A stretch of 64,000 nt of DNA from Siphonodentalium dalli (GCA_032622095.1 CP136066.1:110505319-110569318); one strand, 5' to 3'. Positions 45,923 to 57,529 are shown, counted from the stretch's first letter. Translations and numbers: made by a program. Notes: generated by a model from the letters alone, not told the origin.

Positions 45923-45973
45923 CTGCAAGTAGATACAAGAAAACTAAGATGCATGCATCAGGTCAACCATAAA

Positions 45974-46465
45974 CTATTTAGCATAGAATAATTCAGCTCT
46001 GTGAATTGTCCTGCAAATTATTGATTTCAATAATCTATTGTAGATATGCAAAATGTTAGTGTGGAACACGTCAGTACTCGTACCATTCATCTCTTCGAGT
46101 TCAGATTTGCTTTTTAAGATTTTGAAACCTTTATGTGGTAGTCTAACATTGAGATAAACAACAGCTCTTGAAGAGTGAAAAAGTTTCAGTGATCCCATTC
46201 TGTATGCAGCTTCCTGTGCACTCATTCTTCTATGTTTAAGAATACAAGATCCTATACGATAAAGGCGAGACAATTTTGTCAGATTTGTTTTTTTGAAAAC
46301 ACCATTGATTAATTTACCAAGTGCATGTTTCAGATCATCTGGTTCTGATTTACATATATACGCACAAACATAATAAGCTGCTGCATCTGCATCCTGTATT
46401 AATTGCATATCCATATTAGCTCGCCAGTGTCGCAAAATAACAGGATTGTAATCATTAATGCACAC
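45974..46465 (-). pseudogene. Helitron replicase fragment after the Rep region
   Basis: A remnant of the Helitron-like replicase protein. The text INDYNPVILRHWRANMDMQL followed by AAAYYVCAYICKSEPDD and then MSAQEAAYRMGSL and HSSRAVVYLNV is the conserved block that in complete elements links the Rep endonuclease region to the PIF1-type helicase. It ends shortly after a STDVF segment, where complete proteins continue towards the helicase. There is no ATG here: the frame enters with GTG codons at its edge. The previous frame ends about 10 bp away without the HUH/Rep part. Confidence 0.75.
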
Positions 46466-46883
46466 CTACATCAACCATAGCATCTTGTTCTAAACACATT
46501 GATGCTATATCTAAATTATCGCCAATACTTTCAATGCATGTATAATTGGAATTGGACTTGGCTTCAGAAGGAAAAACAAAATCACCAAAAAGATCCTCCA
46601 ACATATCATTCAGAACGATATCCTGATACAGATAATTGTTATGTTTAAGCCACATTAATGCATCTCTCAATTTCCCACTTGAAACTTTATTGCGGTGGAC
46701 ATATACAGAATCATTATGTTTTTTAAACATAACTTCAAGATATGGACATTGATCAAAATCACATGGTATTTTAGAAGCAATATCGTTAATGTTTGCCTGT
46801 AAGTGAACCACTGGTCCTTTTTCAGCATATTGACCACCTGGCAAAACAATAATCGTCATGAAAACATGGATTTTTGAAATCAA
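46455..46883 (-). pseudogene. Helitron replicase N-terminal fragment
   Basis: It continues the previous domain after a frameshift: LISKIHVFMTIIVLPGGQYA then KGPVVHLQANINDIASKIP, a highly characteristic Helitron block following the IP-x-EL-x-x-LS-x-LE motif. It then reads through acidic, poorly conserved sequence to DAMVDVGVH and a stop. In intact proteins several hundred residues containing the HUH (His-hydrophobic-His) and Tyr nuclease motifs would follow. They are absent here. Confidence 0.8.
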
Positions 46884-47353
46884 TTTTTTTCAAGAAAAGA
46901 TAAATCTTTCAACTCCGATGGAATAATTCCAACATAAAGATAATTCAATTTCTTATGTAAGATTGGAATTACATGTCCGCAAGACCTGTGGCATTTACGA
47001 CACAAAGATGAATCCCTAGCAATATCCAAATTATCCAAAACATCATCGCAAATGTGCCATGGAACCTTTGACACTTGATTAGAGAACAAGAATTTACAAC
47101 ACATACCACATTCAAAATCAGCACGCTCTCGTATTGCACACTCATATTCAACATTGTGATTAACATCAGACACATAATCTAAATTTAATAGATCTACCCA
47201 AGTGTCAACTTCAATAATAAAAGACACTGGAGGTGTGGAACTGTCCGATACAGAGTAAATAAATGAAACAGGTGAATGAAATTCATGTAAATTGTCTAGG
47301 TCAATACACAATGATATGGAAGTGTGATCAATTGGAACCCACTTGACTGGCAA
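46880..47353 (-). pseudogene. Helitron N-terminal Cys-rich domain (DUF6570-like)
   Basis: The minus frame of 157 codons contains CGMCC, then PWHICDDVL, then LCRKCHRSCGH, likely zinc ligands, and ends IPSELKDLSFLEK. This pattern (Cys pairs, then IP-x-EL-x-x-L-x-x-LE) is that of the domain preceding the Helitron replicase core in many invertebrate elements. Its 5' side runs straight into the hAT insertion. Across the insertion, the frame text QILPV joins KWVPIDH once one copy of the target duplication is discounted. Its 3' side is frameshifted against the next fragment by a few bases. Confidence 0.78.
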
Positions 47354-47354
47354 T

Positions 47355-48242
47355 TAGGGTCCGGTGAATCAGCGATTTTGTTCGAATCGAATCTCGAATC
47401 GAATCAGACACACGGATTTCACATCGAATCGAATCTCGAATCGAATCTTACTCCCCGTGGTAAATCGACAAGAACTAGATTTATGTCGGCGATCCCACTG
47501 TAGCTCGAGTGTCTCCCCATACCATCACCTGTGCGTGTTTCGCAGCTTGCCGTGTGGACCTGCGTCACAATAAAAAATGTTGAGAACGGCACATGAAAAT
47601 ATGACGAGATAAATCGTACTCTGTCGTACTTTTTTTTTCATCGGGGCCCCAATTCTTTCTTCATCGTAAAGGTGGCTAGTGACAACTGTTTCTTTTTAGG
47701 GGCTCGACCGCATTCCGCTACTACTAGACGTGTTGCCGGTTAATTTTCGTGTTGAGTCTTTCTTTTCTTTTGCCCTTATGGTGGATTTCAGGATGACTGC
47801 GGCTAAGGTGTGCCCATAAGTGGGAGGTAGTGCCAGTTTTTTTAACTGATAGTACAGTCGTGCACAATTTGCACCTGAATTTGTCAACGCTGCATTCAAA
47901 ATAACTTTTAATTTCCGCCATTATAACTTTGGATAAATAAAAAGTAGGGAAGGGCACAAGAGATGGATCGATGATATGGATATTTCGCCGCCGCGACGAC
48001 CCAAGAGCAATAATTTACTGAACGAAACAGGACCGCATCTCGTGCACTGACGGCGTTCGCAACGACATCTGCGTGCGTTTGTTTTAGAGCTTTTGTAGGA
48101 CACGCTGTTCAACAAGTTCGTACAGAATGAGGTTAATATTGTGAATCGAACTACATTCGAATCACACGATCGATTTCGAATCGAATCGAATCAGTAAGAC
48201 GATTTCGAATCGAATCGAATCTCGAAGCTTCGCCGGACCCTA
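47355..48242 (-). mobile_element. non-autonomous hAT transposon with 8-bp target duplication
   Basis: The ends are TAGGGTCCGGTGAA and its complement TTCGCCGGACCCTA. They are flanked by the perfect 8-bp duplication CTGGCAAT at 47347-47354 and 48243-48250. Subterminal TCGAATCGAATC repeats lie at both ends. An 8-bp duplication plus a BED finger identifies hAT. At 888 bp it is too short for a transposase, so it is an internal-deletion derivative. It inserted into the Helitron coding region. Confidence 0.92.
47724..47957 (-). CDS. BED-type zinc finger, hAT transposase N-terminus
   Basis: The minus frame, with an internal ATG giving MAEIKSYFECSVDKFRCKLC, shows the BED pattern: aromatic residues before C-x2-C (CKLC), then TTSHLWAHLSRSHPEIH with the two histidines. 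BED fingers bind transposon ends at the N-terminus of hAT transposases. The frame stops soon after (INRQHV), and the RNase-H-like catalytic domain and dimerisation domain are absent. What is left could make a short DNA-binding protein if transcribed, or is inert. Confidence 0.8.
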   Translation of the reverse strand: MPFPTFYLSKVIMAEIKSYFECSVDKFRCKLCTTVLSVKKTGTTSHLWAHLSRSHPEIHHKGKRKERLNTKINRQHV

Positions 48243-48244
48243 CT

Positions 48245-49279
48245 GGCAATATCTGATTACTACAGTCAATATCAAACTGTACTGGATTAACCTTTGTTGT
48301 TTTTTTCCTTTGATTGATTGTACTACATGTACCATAACAATGATCTTTATTAATCCGGAGTAAAGTCTGCTCGATTTCTGGCAGCAACCACATGATCGTC
48401 ATACACTTCACATGATGCGACAGTATATGGGATATTTGGATTACATGTAAGATATGGCACATTTGTGTCATACATAACACCATACAAATTTGTTGACAGA
48501 AAATTTTGATCATTGTCCACCGAAGCATTTAAGACTACATTAACATTCTGTTGTAAAGCATCGTTCTTCTTACTTAAACGTTTGGAGCACTTCTTTAATG
48601 AGATTGAAGCATATTGGTGATCACTACATGTACCGGTAGCCCATACATGTACACCACTAGTATTATTCTTAACACTATCCCTAAATTTGCTTTCAACACA
48701 CACAGATTGATTTGTCTGCACTTGCATAGCACAACTCTGATTCGCACTCTTCACCTGCCATTGCTCAATTATACTTTCTTGACATGCTTCAACAGTTACA
48801 TCTATACCAACATTTCCCTTTGTTTTTAAATTGTTATCGGCTGTGGTGCTCACCGCTGAATCAATCATAAACGGCCCACTTTCAATTCTTCCAATAGCTG
48901 TCACTGTCTGTGTTATAATAGGAGTGATCTCAAAACAATTCCCTGCATAATTATCAAACACGTGCAGAATAAGTTCATCAAAGGACTCAAAATTCAACAA
49001 AACTGCTGTACCTCCAGATGAAGTTCGTCCTAACAAATCTCGTTGATGAGAGTCAAACATTGTAAATATATTTCTTGGTCTGTCAATATAAAAGCTAACA
49101 GCGATGTCTCCAAATGTTATAATGTGAAATTCACTAAGACTTGATGCTGAAATCAATGATTCAAGAAACGATTGTTGCCCAAAGACGCTGTCTATATCCC
49201 CATTTAAAACACCATAAAATTGGTCGCGAACATATCGGATGTGGAAAATATTGTTAAACATGTCTAAATTTTCGGGCAA
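48245..49279 (-). pseudogene. Helitron-associated cysteine-protease-like region, C-terminal part plus linker
   Basis: The minus frame of 309 codons (48350-49279), then a shifted frame up to the hAT. Near the N-terminus it reads HITFGDIAVSFYIDRPRNIF, FDSHQRDLLGR, GGTAVLLNF and ESFDELILHVF. Asp-Ser-His followed by a Gly-Thr-Ala turn is the His-containing half of papain-like proteases, of the type first described in herpesvirus large tegument proteins and also found joined to Helitron proteins. The rest is linker with no motif. The frame stops at 48350 and the text continues in the next frame (EIEQTLLRINKD) until the hAT. Confidence 0.6.
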
Positions 49280-49544
49280 ATGATAATGTCCAAGATATAT
49301 ATCCAGTGTTTGAATTTAGAATGTCCCTATGTACACTTTGAACTAACTGCGCATACAAAATCGTTCCCTGTTCTAACAGTTCATCCAAATCATATGCATC
49401 AATGTTCACAAGTTGATCATTTTGGTTTTGCCCAGATGAAAAAAATAACAATGCTACCAAAGCAATTGCTGTACACTGAACACCATTAAAAGGTGAAAAC
49501 TGTTGGCAGCCCTGGTGTAAATATGCCCTCACAGCTCTGACCAT
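49254..49544 (-). pseudogene. Helitron-associated cysteine-protease-like region, N-terminal part
   Basis: The minus frame begins MVRAVRAYLHQGCQQFSPF and contains NGVQCTAIALVALLFF, then LDELLEQGTILYAQLV. The Gln ahead of a QC-x-A-x-A-L helix, where the Cys would be the nucleophile, and the following D-LD-x-LL-x-G-x-x-LY pattern match the papain-like protease type named in the neighbouring entry. The two pieces overlap by 26 bp in different frames, so one frameshift separates the Cys and His halves. If the protein was once active it would have carried protease or deubiquitinase activity next to the Helitron Rep. Confidence 0.6.
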
Positions 49545-49940
49545 GGTGATTGACTGATTCTGAATCAGATATATACTAAAATGTAAGGCAAAACAATAAA
49601 ATATTATTATCAGTATAACAAATAGTGAATGGAGAAAAATTTTGTTAAAAGAAAAAGATTTATTTGGAATTTGAATTATTTTGATTTGTAAATCTAATTC
49701 GCGAAAGAAAAATCAGAGGGTCCAGTAATTTGAGTAAATTTAGCAATCACACTCCGGCGGAACGATGGGCAGAGTTTGTTCTCCTTGAATTCAGTGCATG
49801 GATGAAAATGGCTCCAGCAAAATGTTGCATTATTTAAATCATTAAAATCAAGTAATGCACTTATTTGATATGAATCCAAGAAGTCTATATGTTATTTTAT
49901 CACATGATTAGCACTATTTTCCTATGTAATATTCGAGCGT

Positions 49941-50214
49941 AATAGACACGTGTAATATCGTCGAGTGCAATGACGTCACGCTGCTCTTTGGGACAAAGTT
50001 CTCTGTTAATTATTGTTGTTTTCGATAAAATTTAAGCAATTATATGACCATGTGATATAAAGTATCTCAAACTCGTTCTATTTTATACGTAATTTATCAA
50101 CCTCGTCCACTAAATTCTATTTGAGCCTCGGTAAATCTCGGATCAAATCGAATTTAGTGAACTCGGTTGATAAATTCCGTATAAAATAGAAACTCATGTG
50201 AGATCCTCTATGTA
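49941..50214. mobile_element. foldback-type MITE N, copy 2
   Basis: It matches 32311-32606 over its length, with the same palindromic 3' part (TTATACGTAATTTATCAACC, GAGCCTCGGTAAA). Confidence 0.75.
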
Positions 50215-53066
50215 TATTTGCATACTATATGCTAACTTTCTGTCATTTATTGGTGATCGTCTTGGTTTTTGATGCCTTCACTCTTTCCTTTTTTTGTCCA
50301 GGTTTTTTTGCGAGAGCGGTAGTTTTTGGTATAGTTAATTGTTGTCAGTTGAAGTTTGGAATTTGGAATTGTCACTCACAAAATTAAGAAGTCTTTGCAT
50401 TAGTCTGTCTCGTTGTTCGGCCGTCATATTTGTTCAAATTTCATGTCTCACTTCCAAAGATGATGCAATGCCTGATAATGTAAAATCCCCTCCACTCGAA
50501 TGTCACGCCGTTGGTCAGTGACTGTTTCATTTAAATTGTCTGTAAACTCAGTCAATTTTTTTGTTAATTATATCATTAAAGGCACGGGAGGCCTTAGTTG
50601 TCGAAAATATTCATATTTGTTCCAATCACTGTAAACAGAAAAACACTAGAACGCATACAGTTTCGTTCATCGTGTAAACAGCATGCCATCATAAAGACCT
50701 ACTATATTTTACCTGAGCAAGAGCCTGATTGTGTTACAGAAGACAGCACAGTACCTGTTACTGGCTAATCACACACAAATGATATAAACGCTCTTTATGA
50801 GTTCCATATCAGGAATTCACCAACAAAGAACGCTCTTTATGTTTACCATCATAATATAAACAAACACCAGGAAAGTAACTGTTTATGCTTTTGTTTACAC
50901 AATGGTCAAACATATGACAATAACATACTGTTTATGCGATATTTCTTATTTGTATACAGACAAAGTCTGTCTACATTTTTCTTTTTGTGTCGGTTTTTGA
51001 CCGTTGGAAATATTTTCACAGCATATACCCACTGCCAATTGCAAGGACTCCCGCACCTTTAATGCTTTCATAATTGTTATTTGTCCAACATTTCGGAATT
51101 GTTGAATTTTGTTTTCTAGCATTGAAAACTTTCGTCTTTAGTCTTTCCATAAATGTAAGGTATCGTCTGTTGTCACATATATTTGTCAATTATGTCTGTC
51201 TGTATTTCGTCATAAATGATTTTGTTTTATATTGTTACCAAGCCGCTCTCGCTATTGAATACTTTTCCCTCTTATTGACAATTTTATCACTGTCTGTTTT
51301 ACTTAAATTACGATTGAGATTTTCCTTAAGATGCCTGGTACATAGCGTATGCGTGTATCCGGAAAGCAAGCCGAAATAGCATTTACCAGAGTGATCTCCG
51401 AGACTGAGAAAATATATATAGTCATCTCAGAGACTGACAATTTTACAATGACTCACTCACATTCACTCAAATGTTTTGTTAGCTATGCATTAAAACGCCG
51501 ACCTCTGATGTTTCCCCGTGTTTTTATTGCCATCAGTGATAAAATTGACAATCAAGGAGACAGAGTGAGCCGTAGTTAATTAACACCTGCATGATAGCCT
51601 CTGCACTGCCGCTAATCTTATGTTCGTTTGTGTTCGTTGTTCAGTAGTTTTGTATTAAAATAATGCTAATAACTCAAAAAATAAGTCATCAAAGTTGGAA
51701 ATAACAACACATAGAATGGACCCACGCGCACCCACAAACCAAATTTCACCCTTCTACTCCGCTTTTTGGACCTGTGTTCGTTTATGTTCGTTGTTTAGTA
51801 GGACCCAACATGCCAACTAGTAATAGTAACAGAACAAAGGGTCATTGAAATCTGCGATTATACAAATCAACTTCGCAGGTGCGGTGGATATTTGCAGAAC
51901 TGATATTACAATCGTGTTATCAACACAAAATTGACTATTATTGATCAAATAACATCGCCATCATAAATTAAATAAATGAAACAAGTCAATATAAATTTCT
52001 CTGCCTGGACTAATAAAAAAATGGCGACGTCTTCATGGAATTCTATCATTTCTGCGCATGCGCAAGACACGTCAAAATAAGGAGTTGCCATATAAGGAAA
52101 CTGCAATCTCAATAATTACCAAGCAATTAAAGTCTTAACATACAAGTGAGAAATATTGTTTCATGATCGAACTGCGGACCTGATAATTATCGAAATATGT
52201 AGGCGAAATAATTTTTAATTAGTTAATCACATGATTTAGACATCAACAAACTCTTAAAGACGCAATACACCGCCATCTAATGTCGTTATTTAACTGGGTC
52301 AGTGTTTCTTGTTATCAATCGTTTATTGCTTCGTTTTTAGTAAGACCATTGTATCTGTTTTGCGCATGCGCAAGTCAATTTCCATATTTGCCATTTCCAT
52401 ATATGGGATTTGTGTTAACCTCAATACCGATCAAGCCATAACAGATAACCACGCAATTATCTTAGCATAAAAATAAGATATATTGAAATTTATGCAACTA
52501 CGACCCTGATAACCCTGATAACTAATAAAATATACCGACCAATTCATTTTAAGATCGTTATTTCACTTTGCTTTAGGCATAAATACACTCTTAAACGCAC
52601 ATAAACGACCCATTGGCGTTAAATTAAATATACTTGGTATTTATTATAATACTCTTTTATTGCTCAGTATAGAGTTAGACCCTCGACACCTGTCAATATA
52701 TTTGGGCTGAATTCATCTGATGCGGTAGTATTCCTCGAAATAAACAACAAAGCCGTCGTTACTTCGAAATGTAGTTTGGGCTAACATTTACACAAATCCT
52801 GCATGTGTTCTCTGTCGACACACAGATCATTTCAGAAACCACTGTGAAATAAACACCCAAGGTTGGGTGAAATGATGTACTAATGAGTAAAGTGTACTGC
52901 TAGCCGATGAGATGAGAAAGCTAATAGTTGTAACATGTCTGAGGGTGTTACCTCCACCCTCCCGCCCCATTCTGGTAAGCGGGATTCAGGTCATTTTAAG
53001 GCAGTAAGTCACCGAGTAAGTGGGATTAATACAGATTACAGATTCACAGCCCTATCTTAAATGGTA
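50215..53066. other. intron sequence, mostly unassigned
   Basis: Part of the 11.5-kb last intron of ABHD2. At 50700-50905 lies the inverted copy of dispersed repeat M (GCAAGAGCCTGATTGTGTTA, AACGCTCTTTATG). Small duplicated texts TCTGCGCATGCGCAAG (52050) and TTTGCGCATGCGCAAG (52357) are diverged direct repeats about 300 bp apart. No exon is seen. Confidence 0.5.
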
Positions 53067-53279
53067 CAGTAATGCCCTAAGTAATCGACCCCTTAACCAC
53101 AGCTGAATTATGGGTGACTTTTCAGGATTTAGTCGGATATATGGCTTGTTGCCATTCATCGGAAAACTCTCGACAAGAGCTTTCCGATGAATGGCAACAA
53201 GCCATATTTCCGACTAAATCCTGAAAAGTTACCCATAATTCTGCTGTGGTTAAGGGGTCGATTATTTAGAGCATTACCA
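53067..53279. mobile_element. TA-flanked foldback MITE, copy e
   Basis: CAGTAATGCCCTAAGTAATC start, slightly decayed right end (GCATTACCA), TA on both sides, full-length hairpin with centre CTCTCGACAAGAG. Confidence 0.85.
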
Positions 53280-54270
53280 TATTTTGGATTCAAATAAAAG
53301 GCTGGTATGTGATTTAGGTGACAAATTGTAGTATTTGATGGGTAGAATCAGCCTTTATCGGGTCTTGTTCTGTTAATCGGCCATTTTGCCCATGACCGGC
53401 ATTCACAGATCCACCACGCTGCATCCGTTCATCACTGTGACGGAAAAACTGGGAAAATTTAGTGATATGTAACCCTGAGGACTCTCTTAATGTGGTACAG
53501 TTTTGCAGATTACCACTGCGAAAAGTGATGAAAATAAATGGTATTGACATGTGAAATCTATGTCCTTCATTGCATAATTTCTTAACTGGTGTTCAATAAT
53601 TCACACCCTCCCTGTTAACTCTTTCATCACTGAATATCATATGTAGCTACTTATAACCCTTAACTCTGAACATCTGGCAATAATATGAAAATGGTATGTG
53701 CATGTTATGTGCAATATTTGATGTACTAGTAATTGGAACCGATGGCAATCTACATATTGTCTCATGTTCGGAAGATACTGAAGTATCAAATGAGTAAGTT
53801 TGTGTGACTGTCGTTTAGTAATTACAGGTCAAAAATAGGTAACATTATAGGTAAAGTAAAATTTTACATCTTATTTTCTTCTAAATATTGTGGTTCAATA
53901 TGAATACTACACCTCTAATGTATAATTATTTATGTAAACCTCAGGGGATGTACATGTATAGTTCATTTACCTGTGATTTACAGTGCCATGATAACAGTTA
54001 AAATATACATGTATGCATTTCAAAGTTCACAATTATTGGCTTAATCTATTTGAAAAGTCATACAATTTGCAAATATTTTATCCCATTTTCATTTTATTTG
54101 GGACTTACAATTACCTTTTATATTATAAATGTACTTGGTAATTGCACTGTACAATTTTGTTATTACATGTGAGATGGAAACATGTAACAAAAGATCTTGA
54201 TATGTATTCCACGCAGAGGTCTTTAATCGAAAAATAGTTCTCTGCGACATAGGCCTACAAGACTAAACAT
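53280..54270. other. intron sequence, unassigned
   Basis: A 78-codon minus frame (53314-53550) is preceded by TTTTCGCAG, but its phase does not fit the ABHD2 exon at 57445, so I do not call it an exon. Confidence 0.4.
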
Positions 54271-56070
54271 ATTCACAGTGCTTATAACCCCCATGTGGGC
54301 CATTTTTTTCGATGTGGCGATGCCTGAGAATCAATACCCTTTATTATGGCCAAATATAACAAGAGGTGTGCACTCGAGTGCTAGCATACCCCCACTGTGG
54401 CCAATTCAACCCGCATTATCTGTAAACCCAACAAAAAAGATTTTTAACTTTAAAGAAAAATTCGGACTAATTATATCGATATGGGGTCACAAGAAGCTTG
54501 TACAGAAAAAATTATTCAAATTGGTTCATATTTGTTTAAGTTATGAAGTCGGACAGAATTTTCTAAGTCAAAATAAGTCAAAAATGAAGTGTAATATTAC
54601 GAAAAACAGTCTGAGCCAATCCCTAGCCGCATCATGTAGAGAGGGTATTGTGAGAAGGATGTATACCAAACATTATTGAAATCGGTTCATATTTATTAAG
54701 GTTATTAAGTCGGACAGAATTTTCTAAGTCAAAAATGAGGCGTAAGGCCAAAAAAAAAAAAGGTTTTGGTTCTCAGGCCCCGCCGCATTAGGCCTTTTTA
54801 TTGCAATGCCTGATGTTATGACAAAAAAACATACGAAAAAAAAATTTGAAAAAAAAAATAAAAAAAAAAAATTGGTTTTTGGTTGGATTTTATCAACATG
54901 TCCATAGCAGATATGTGTTGAATATTAGTGTGCATTGAGCTCTAACATGTAATGTGTTAAAAAGTGACTTGCAGGCTTACAACATGAAGTAGATGACTAC
55001 AATTCAGAAAATGATTAGCTGATCCTCATGCTCTTCTTACAATTAGTCATTGTGAACAACTTACACTAATTGTAACTTTATACAATTGAAAGGCACAGGA
55101 CTAAATTCAGGATCACATATTAGAATGGGGAGGTATCAGTTTTTAGACAACAATAACAGTAGTTAATGTCAGGGGCATTATATATTGTTACTAGGTAATC
55201 CCATGCAGTCATACACTGATAGTACAATGTCATTTTTATATAAGACTAAATGAGTTTATATGCATAACAGTTCCCTCTACCTTTCTGGTTATTACTAGAC
55301 AGAGGAAGGTATCTTTGTCCATGCTTACTATGCGCAGAAAAAAATAAAAAATAAAAATAAAAACCGCCCTCCCTCATTCATTTGAAAAAAAAATTGCCTG
55401 AGAATCAATTCATTAATTTTGTTTGGCCTAATTTAAAAAAAAAAAGTCGGACCGAACCGCAATTAGCATCATGCAGAGAGGCAGTCCTAAGGAGATTGCA
55501 TACAAAAAATTATTGAAATCGGTTCCTAGTTGTTCGAGTTATGAGGTCGGAAGGGACGGACGGAACGACGGACACACGGAGGGAGAAAGCGTGACGGACG
55601 GACAGACGCAGTCAATCCAGTATACCCCCCATTTTCTTCAAAAGTGGGGGTATAATTACATTATAATAACAGTTAAATGGTCTAAGTAGTATATGACGTT
55701 TCTCCTGAATCTCCTCTCATGAGATGTGAGAATTATTTTTCATTCAGCTAGCAACAATATCATATCATACACAAGATCATGATCACTTGATATAAAACAT
55801 AAATATAATAACATGACATCCTCACTGTCCCATTCAACCAACTGCAAAGATCTAGATTATTAATTCAGCCCATTTTTTAACAACTGAAAGGTTATTTAAG
55901 GGTGTTTTCATTAGCAATGCATAACATTGATATTTTAGGCAAAAAAAAAAAGTGTTTTAATTCTCGGGCAATTTTTTTTGAGAATCGATGAGGGAGCGAG
56001 GGTTTTATTTTTATTTTTTATTTTTGTTATGGGGATAATGCCCATAGTTAGCATGGGTTATTATACCTTC
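54271..56070. repeat. degenerate SINE/RTE-type repeats and inverted fragments
   Basis: Direct repeats share AATCGGTTCATATTTGTT and AGTTATGAAGTCGGACAGAATT (54515-54730). A tail region at 55440-55640 ends with GACGGACGGA and AAAAGTGGGGGTATAAT. 55320-55430 and 55930-56040 are inverted relatives (GAGAATCNAT, AGGGAGGGCGG-type, TTTATTTTTATTTT). The 133-codon frame at 54278 is repeat-derived. Confidence 0.55.
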
Positions 56071-57444
56071 CCATGTTAAGAAAATCTAAGAAGAACATTG
56101 TTTTGATATAAACTAATGTATTCCACTATAAAGAATGACCAATTATCACATTATACTACCCGTACATCAAATCTGAAATAAAGAATGACATAAATATATA
56201 AAATTGTACTAATTTCTGAACCATTGTTGATATATTTGATATATGTATGTACCTTATTATAGTATATATCTATTTATATCAGTCCTGTTTACTTTCATAA
56301 TTGGAAATAGGGAGATTTGTCCTCAGAAATAGGAAAATTTAGTTAAAAATTGGGAGATTTTTTTCAATGTCAGTAATATGGAAAACACTTCATATTTTTT
56401 ATTTAAATGTCATAGACTGTTTGTTGCATTTGGTTTGCATCTGCCACACCTCAGTTACCTATTTCTTGATTTTCTGCATTCAAAGGCACACCCTTTCAGC
56501 AGTTTCACAGTTTAGTACAGCTATGATCTATGCACAATTAACGGCCTTGACACCGACCGATTACCGAGTGTCTCTAATTTCTAAAATCACTGAATCATTG
56601 GAATAAAATTACGATTTTTCCGTTGGATCACGCTTTATTTCCATCAAGCCAAAATACACGATTAAAAATATATTTGCACACTATAAAATGGTGCTCTCGG
56701 ATAATTTTGTCGCCAAATATATTCAGTAACATCGGTGAATTTAAAGAGAATATGCATGGACAGAATTTGAGGTCCGTTTGATTTGCGGTCTCACGGTTAC
56801 TGCATATATAAAACACGGAATACCACAAAGACGGAAACGGAACTAAAACAAACAGAAAGTTTAAATCGGGATTATTAATTTTATATCTATCTATATACTT
56901 TAATATTTATCCATCTATACTATAGTAACTATACATGCTAGCCATAAAAGCTTCAAATACTATTATATTAAACCAGCATACACATCGCCTATACGCACCA
57001 TATTTCTTTCCGGTTTGCGTTCCCGAAATTGGAAATCTCATAATTGTTTTCCGCACGGTAACACATTTGACTTAATAAACTTGGGGGTTGGGCAGCTTGT
57101 GGTGTCATATATACCTGGTAGTTATCGTTGCCTAGTATCTGTTTTTGAATACCAACACATACACCATTGTATGTCTATCATATTCGATGTTTATACATAA
57201 CTAATTTCTCTTTTCTAGTTTCCTATTTTCGTGTTATCAAATTGAAAATCATAATAAAATGGTTCAACGCGGGCCTTTTTTGCCCGAGAATCAAAACACT
57301 TTTTTTGTTTGGCCTTAGGAAGAAATTTTGCGATGAAAAACGTCAAGATAAATCTGCGGGTAACATAAGTATACATGTACTGATTTTGTTTAACATACAA
57401 CTGATTTATTTATATGACTGACTTCACTAAATTCATACACTTAC
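56071..57444. other. intron sequence, unassigned
   Basis: A small fragment at 57270-57330 (TTTTTGCCCGAGAATCAAAA) is related to the 55.3-56.0 kb repeats. No exon or other feature is seen. Confidence 0.4.
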
Positions 57445-57529
57445 CAATCAGCTTGAATGGTGTCTTCCTGAGTGATTCTGGAACGATTGGGTCATCTTTG
57501 GCATTGACTATTATCAGTGGAATAGATAT
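57445..57529 (-). CDS. ABHD2: ABHD2-like alpha/beta hydrolase, internal exon with the Asp region
   Basis: The minus-strand exon is bounded by the acceptor ATTATCTTTCAG and the donor GTAAGTG. Its 85 bases translate ISIPLIIVNAKDDPIVPESL then RKTPFKLI plus one base. The I-N-A-x-D-D-P core is the strand-turn that carries the catalytic Asp in ABHD1/2/3 hydrolases. The first codon follows an exon ending in phase 0 (62677), and the last base is completed by the exon at 45922, so all three join in one frame. The intron on its 3' side is about 11.5 kb. Confidence 0.9.

Larger units (their letters stand above)
45960..49560 (-). mobile_element. degenerate Helitron-like element in the last ABHD2 intron
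   Basis: Five consecutive minus-strand coding remnants (49544 to 45974) belong to one element: a cysteine-protease-like region, a linker, a Cys-rich Helitron N-terminal domain, and a replicase part. The helicase (PIF1/RecD-like) is missing and the element ends about 40 bp short of the ABHD2 acceptor. Its termini (TC start, CTRR end) cannot be placed. It has the same orientation as ABHD2. A hAT element (47355-48242) splits it. Confidence 0.75.

Noticed and set aside
45974-49544. Host multi-exon gene on the minus strand
   Set aside because: The pieces match Helitron protein blocks, overlap each other by a few bases in shifted frames and lack splice sites between them, so this is a decayed transposon, not exons.
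53314-53550. Extra ABHD2 exon
   Set aside because: Although TTTTCGCAG precedes a 78-codon frame on the right strand, its phase does not fit the exon at 57445. The three called exons already join without it.
54278-54679. 133-codon plus-strand frame
   Set aside because: It overlaps direct repeats (AATCGGTTCATATTTGTT) and has no motif. Repeat-derived.
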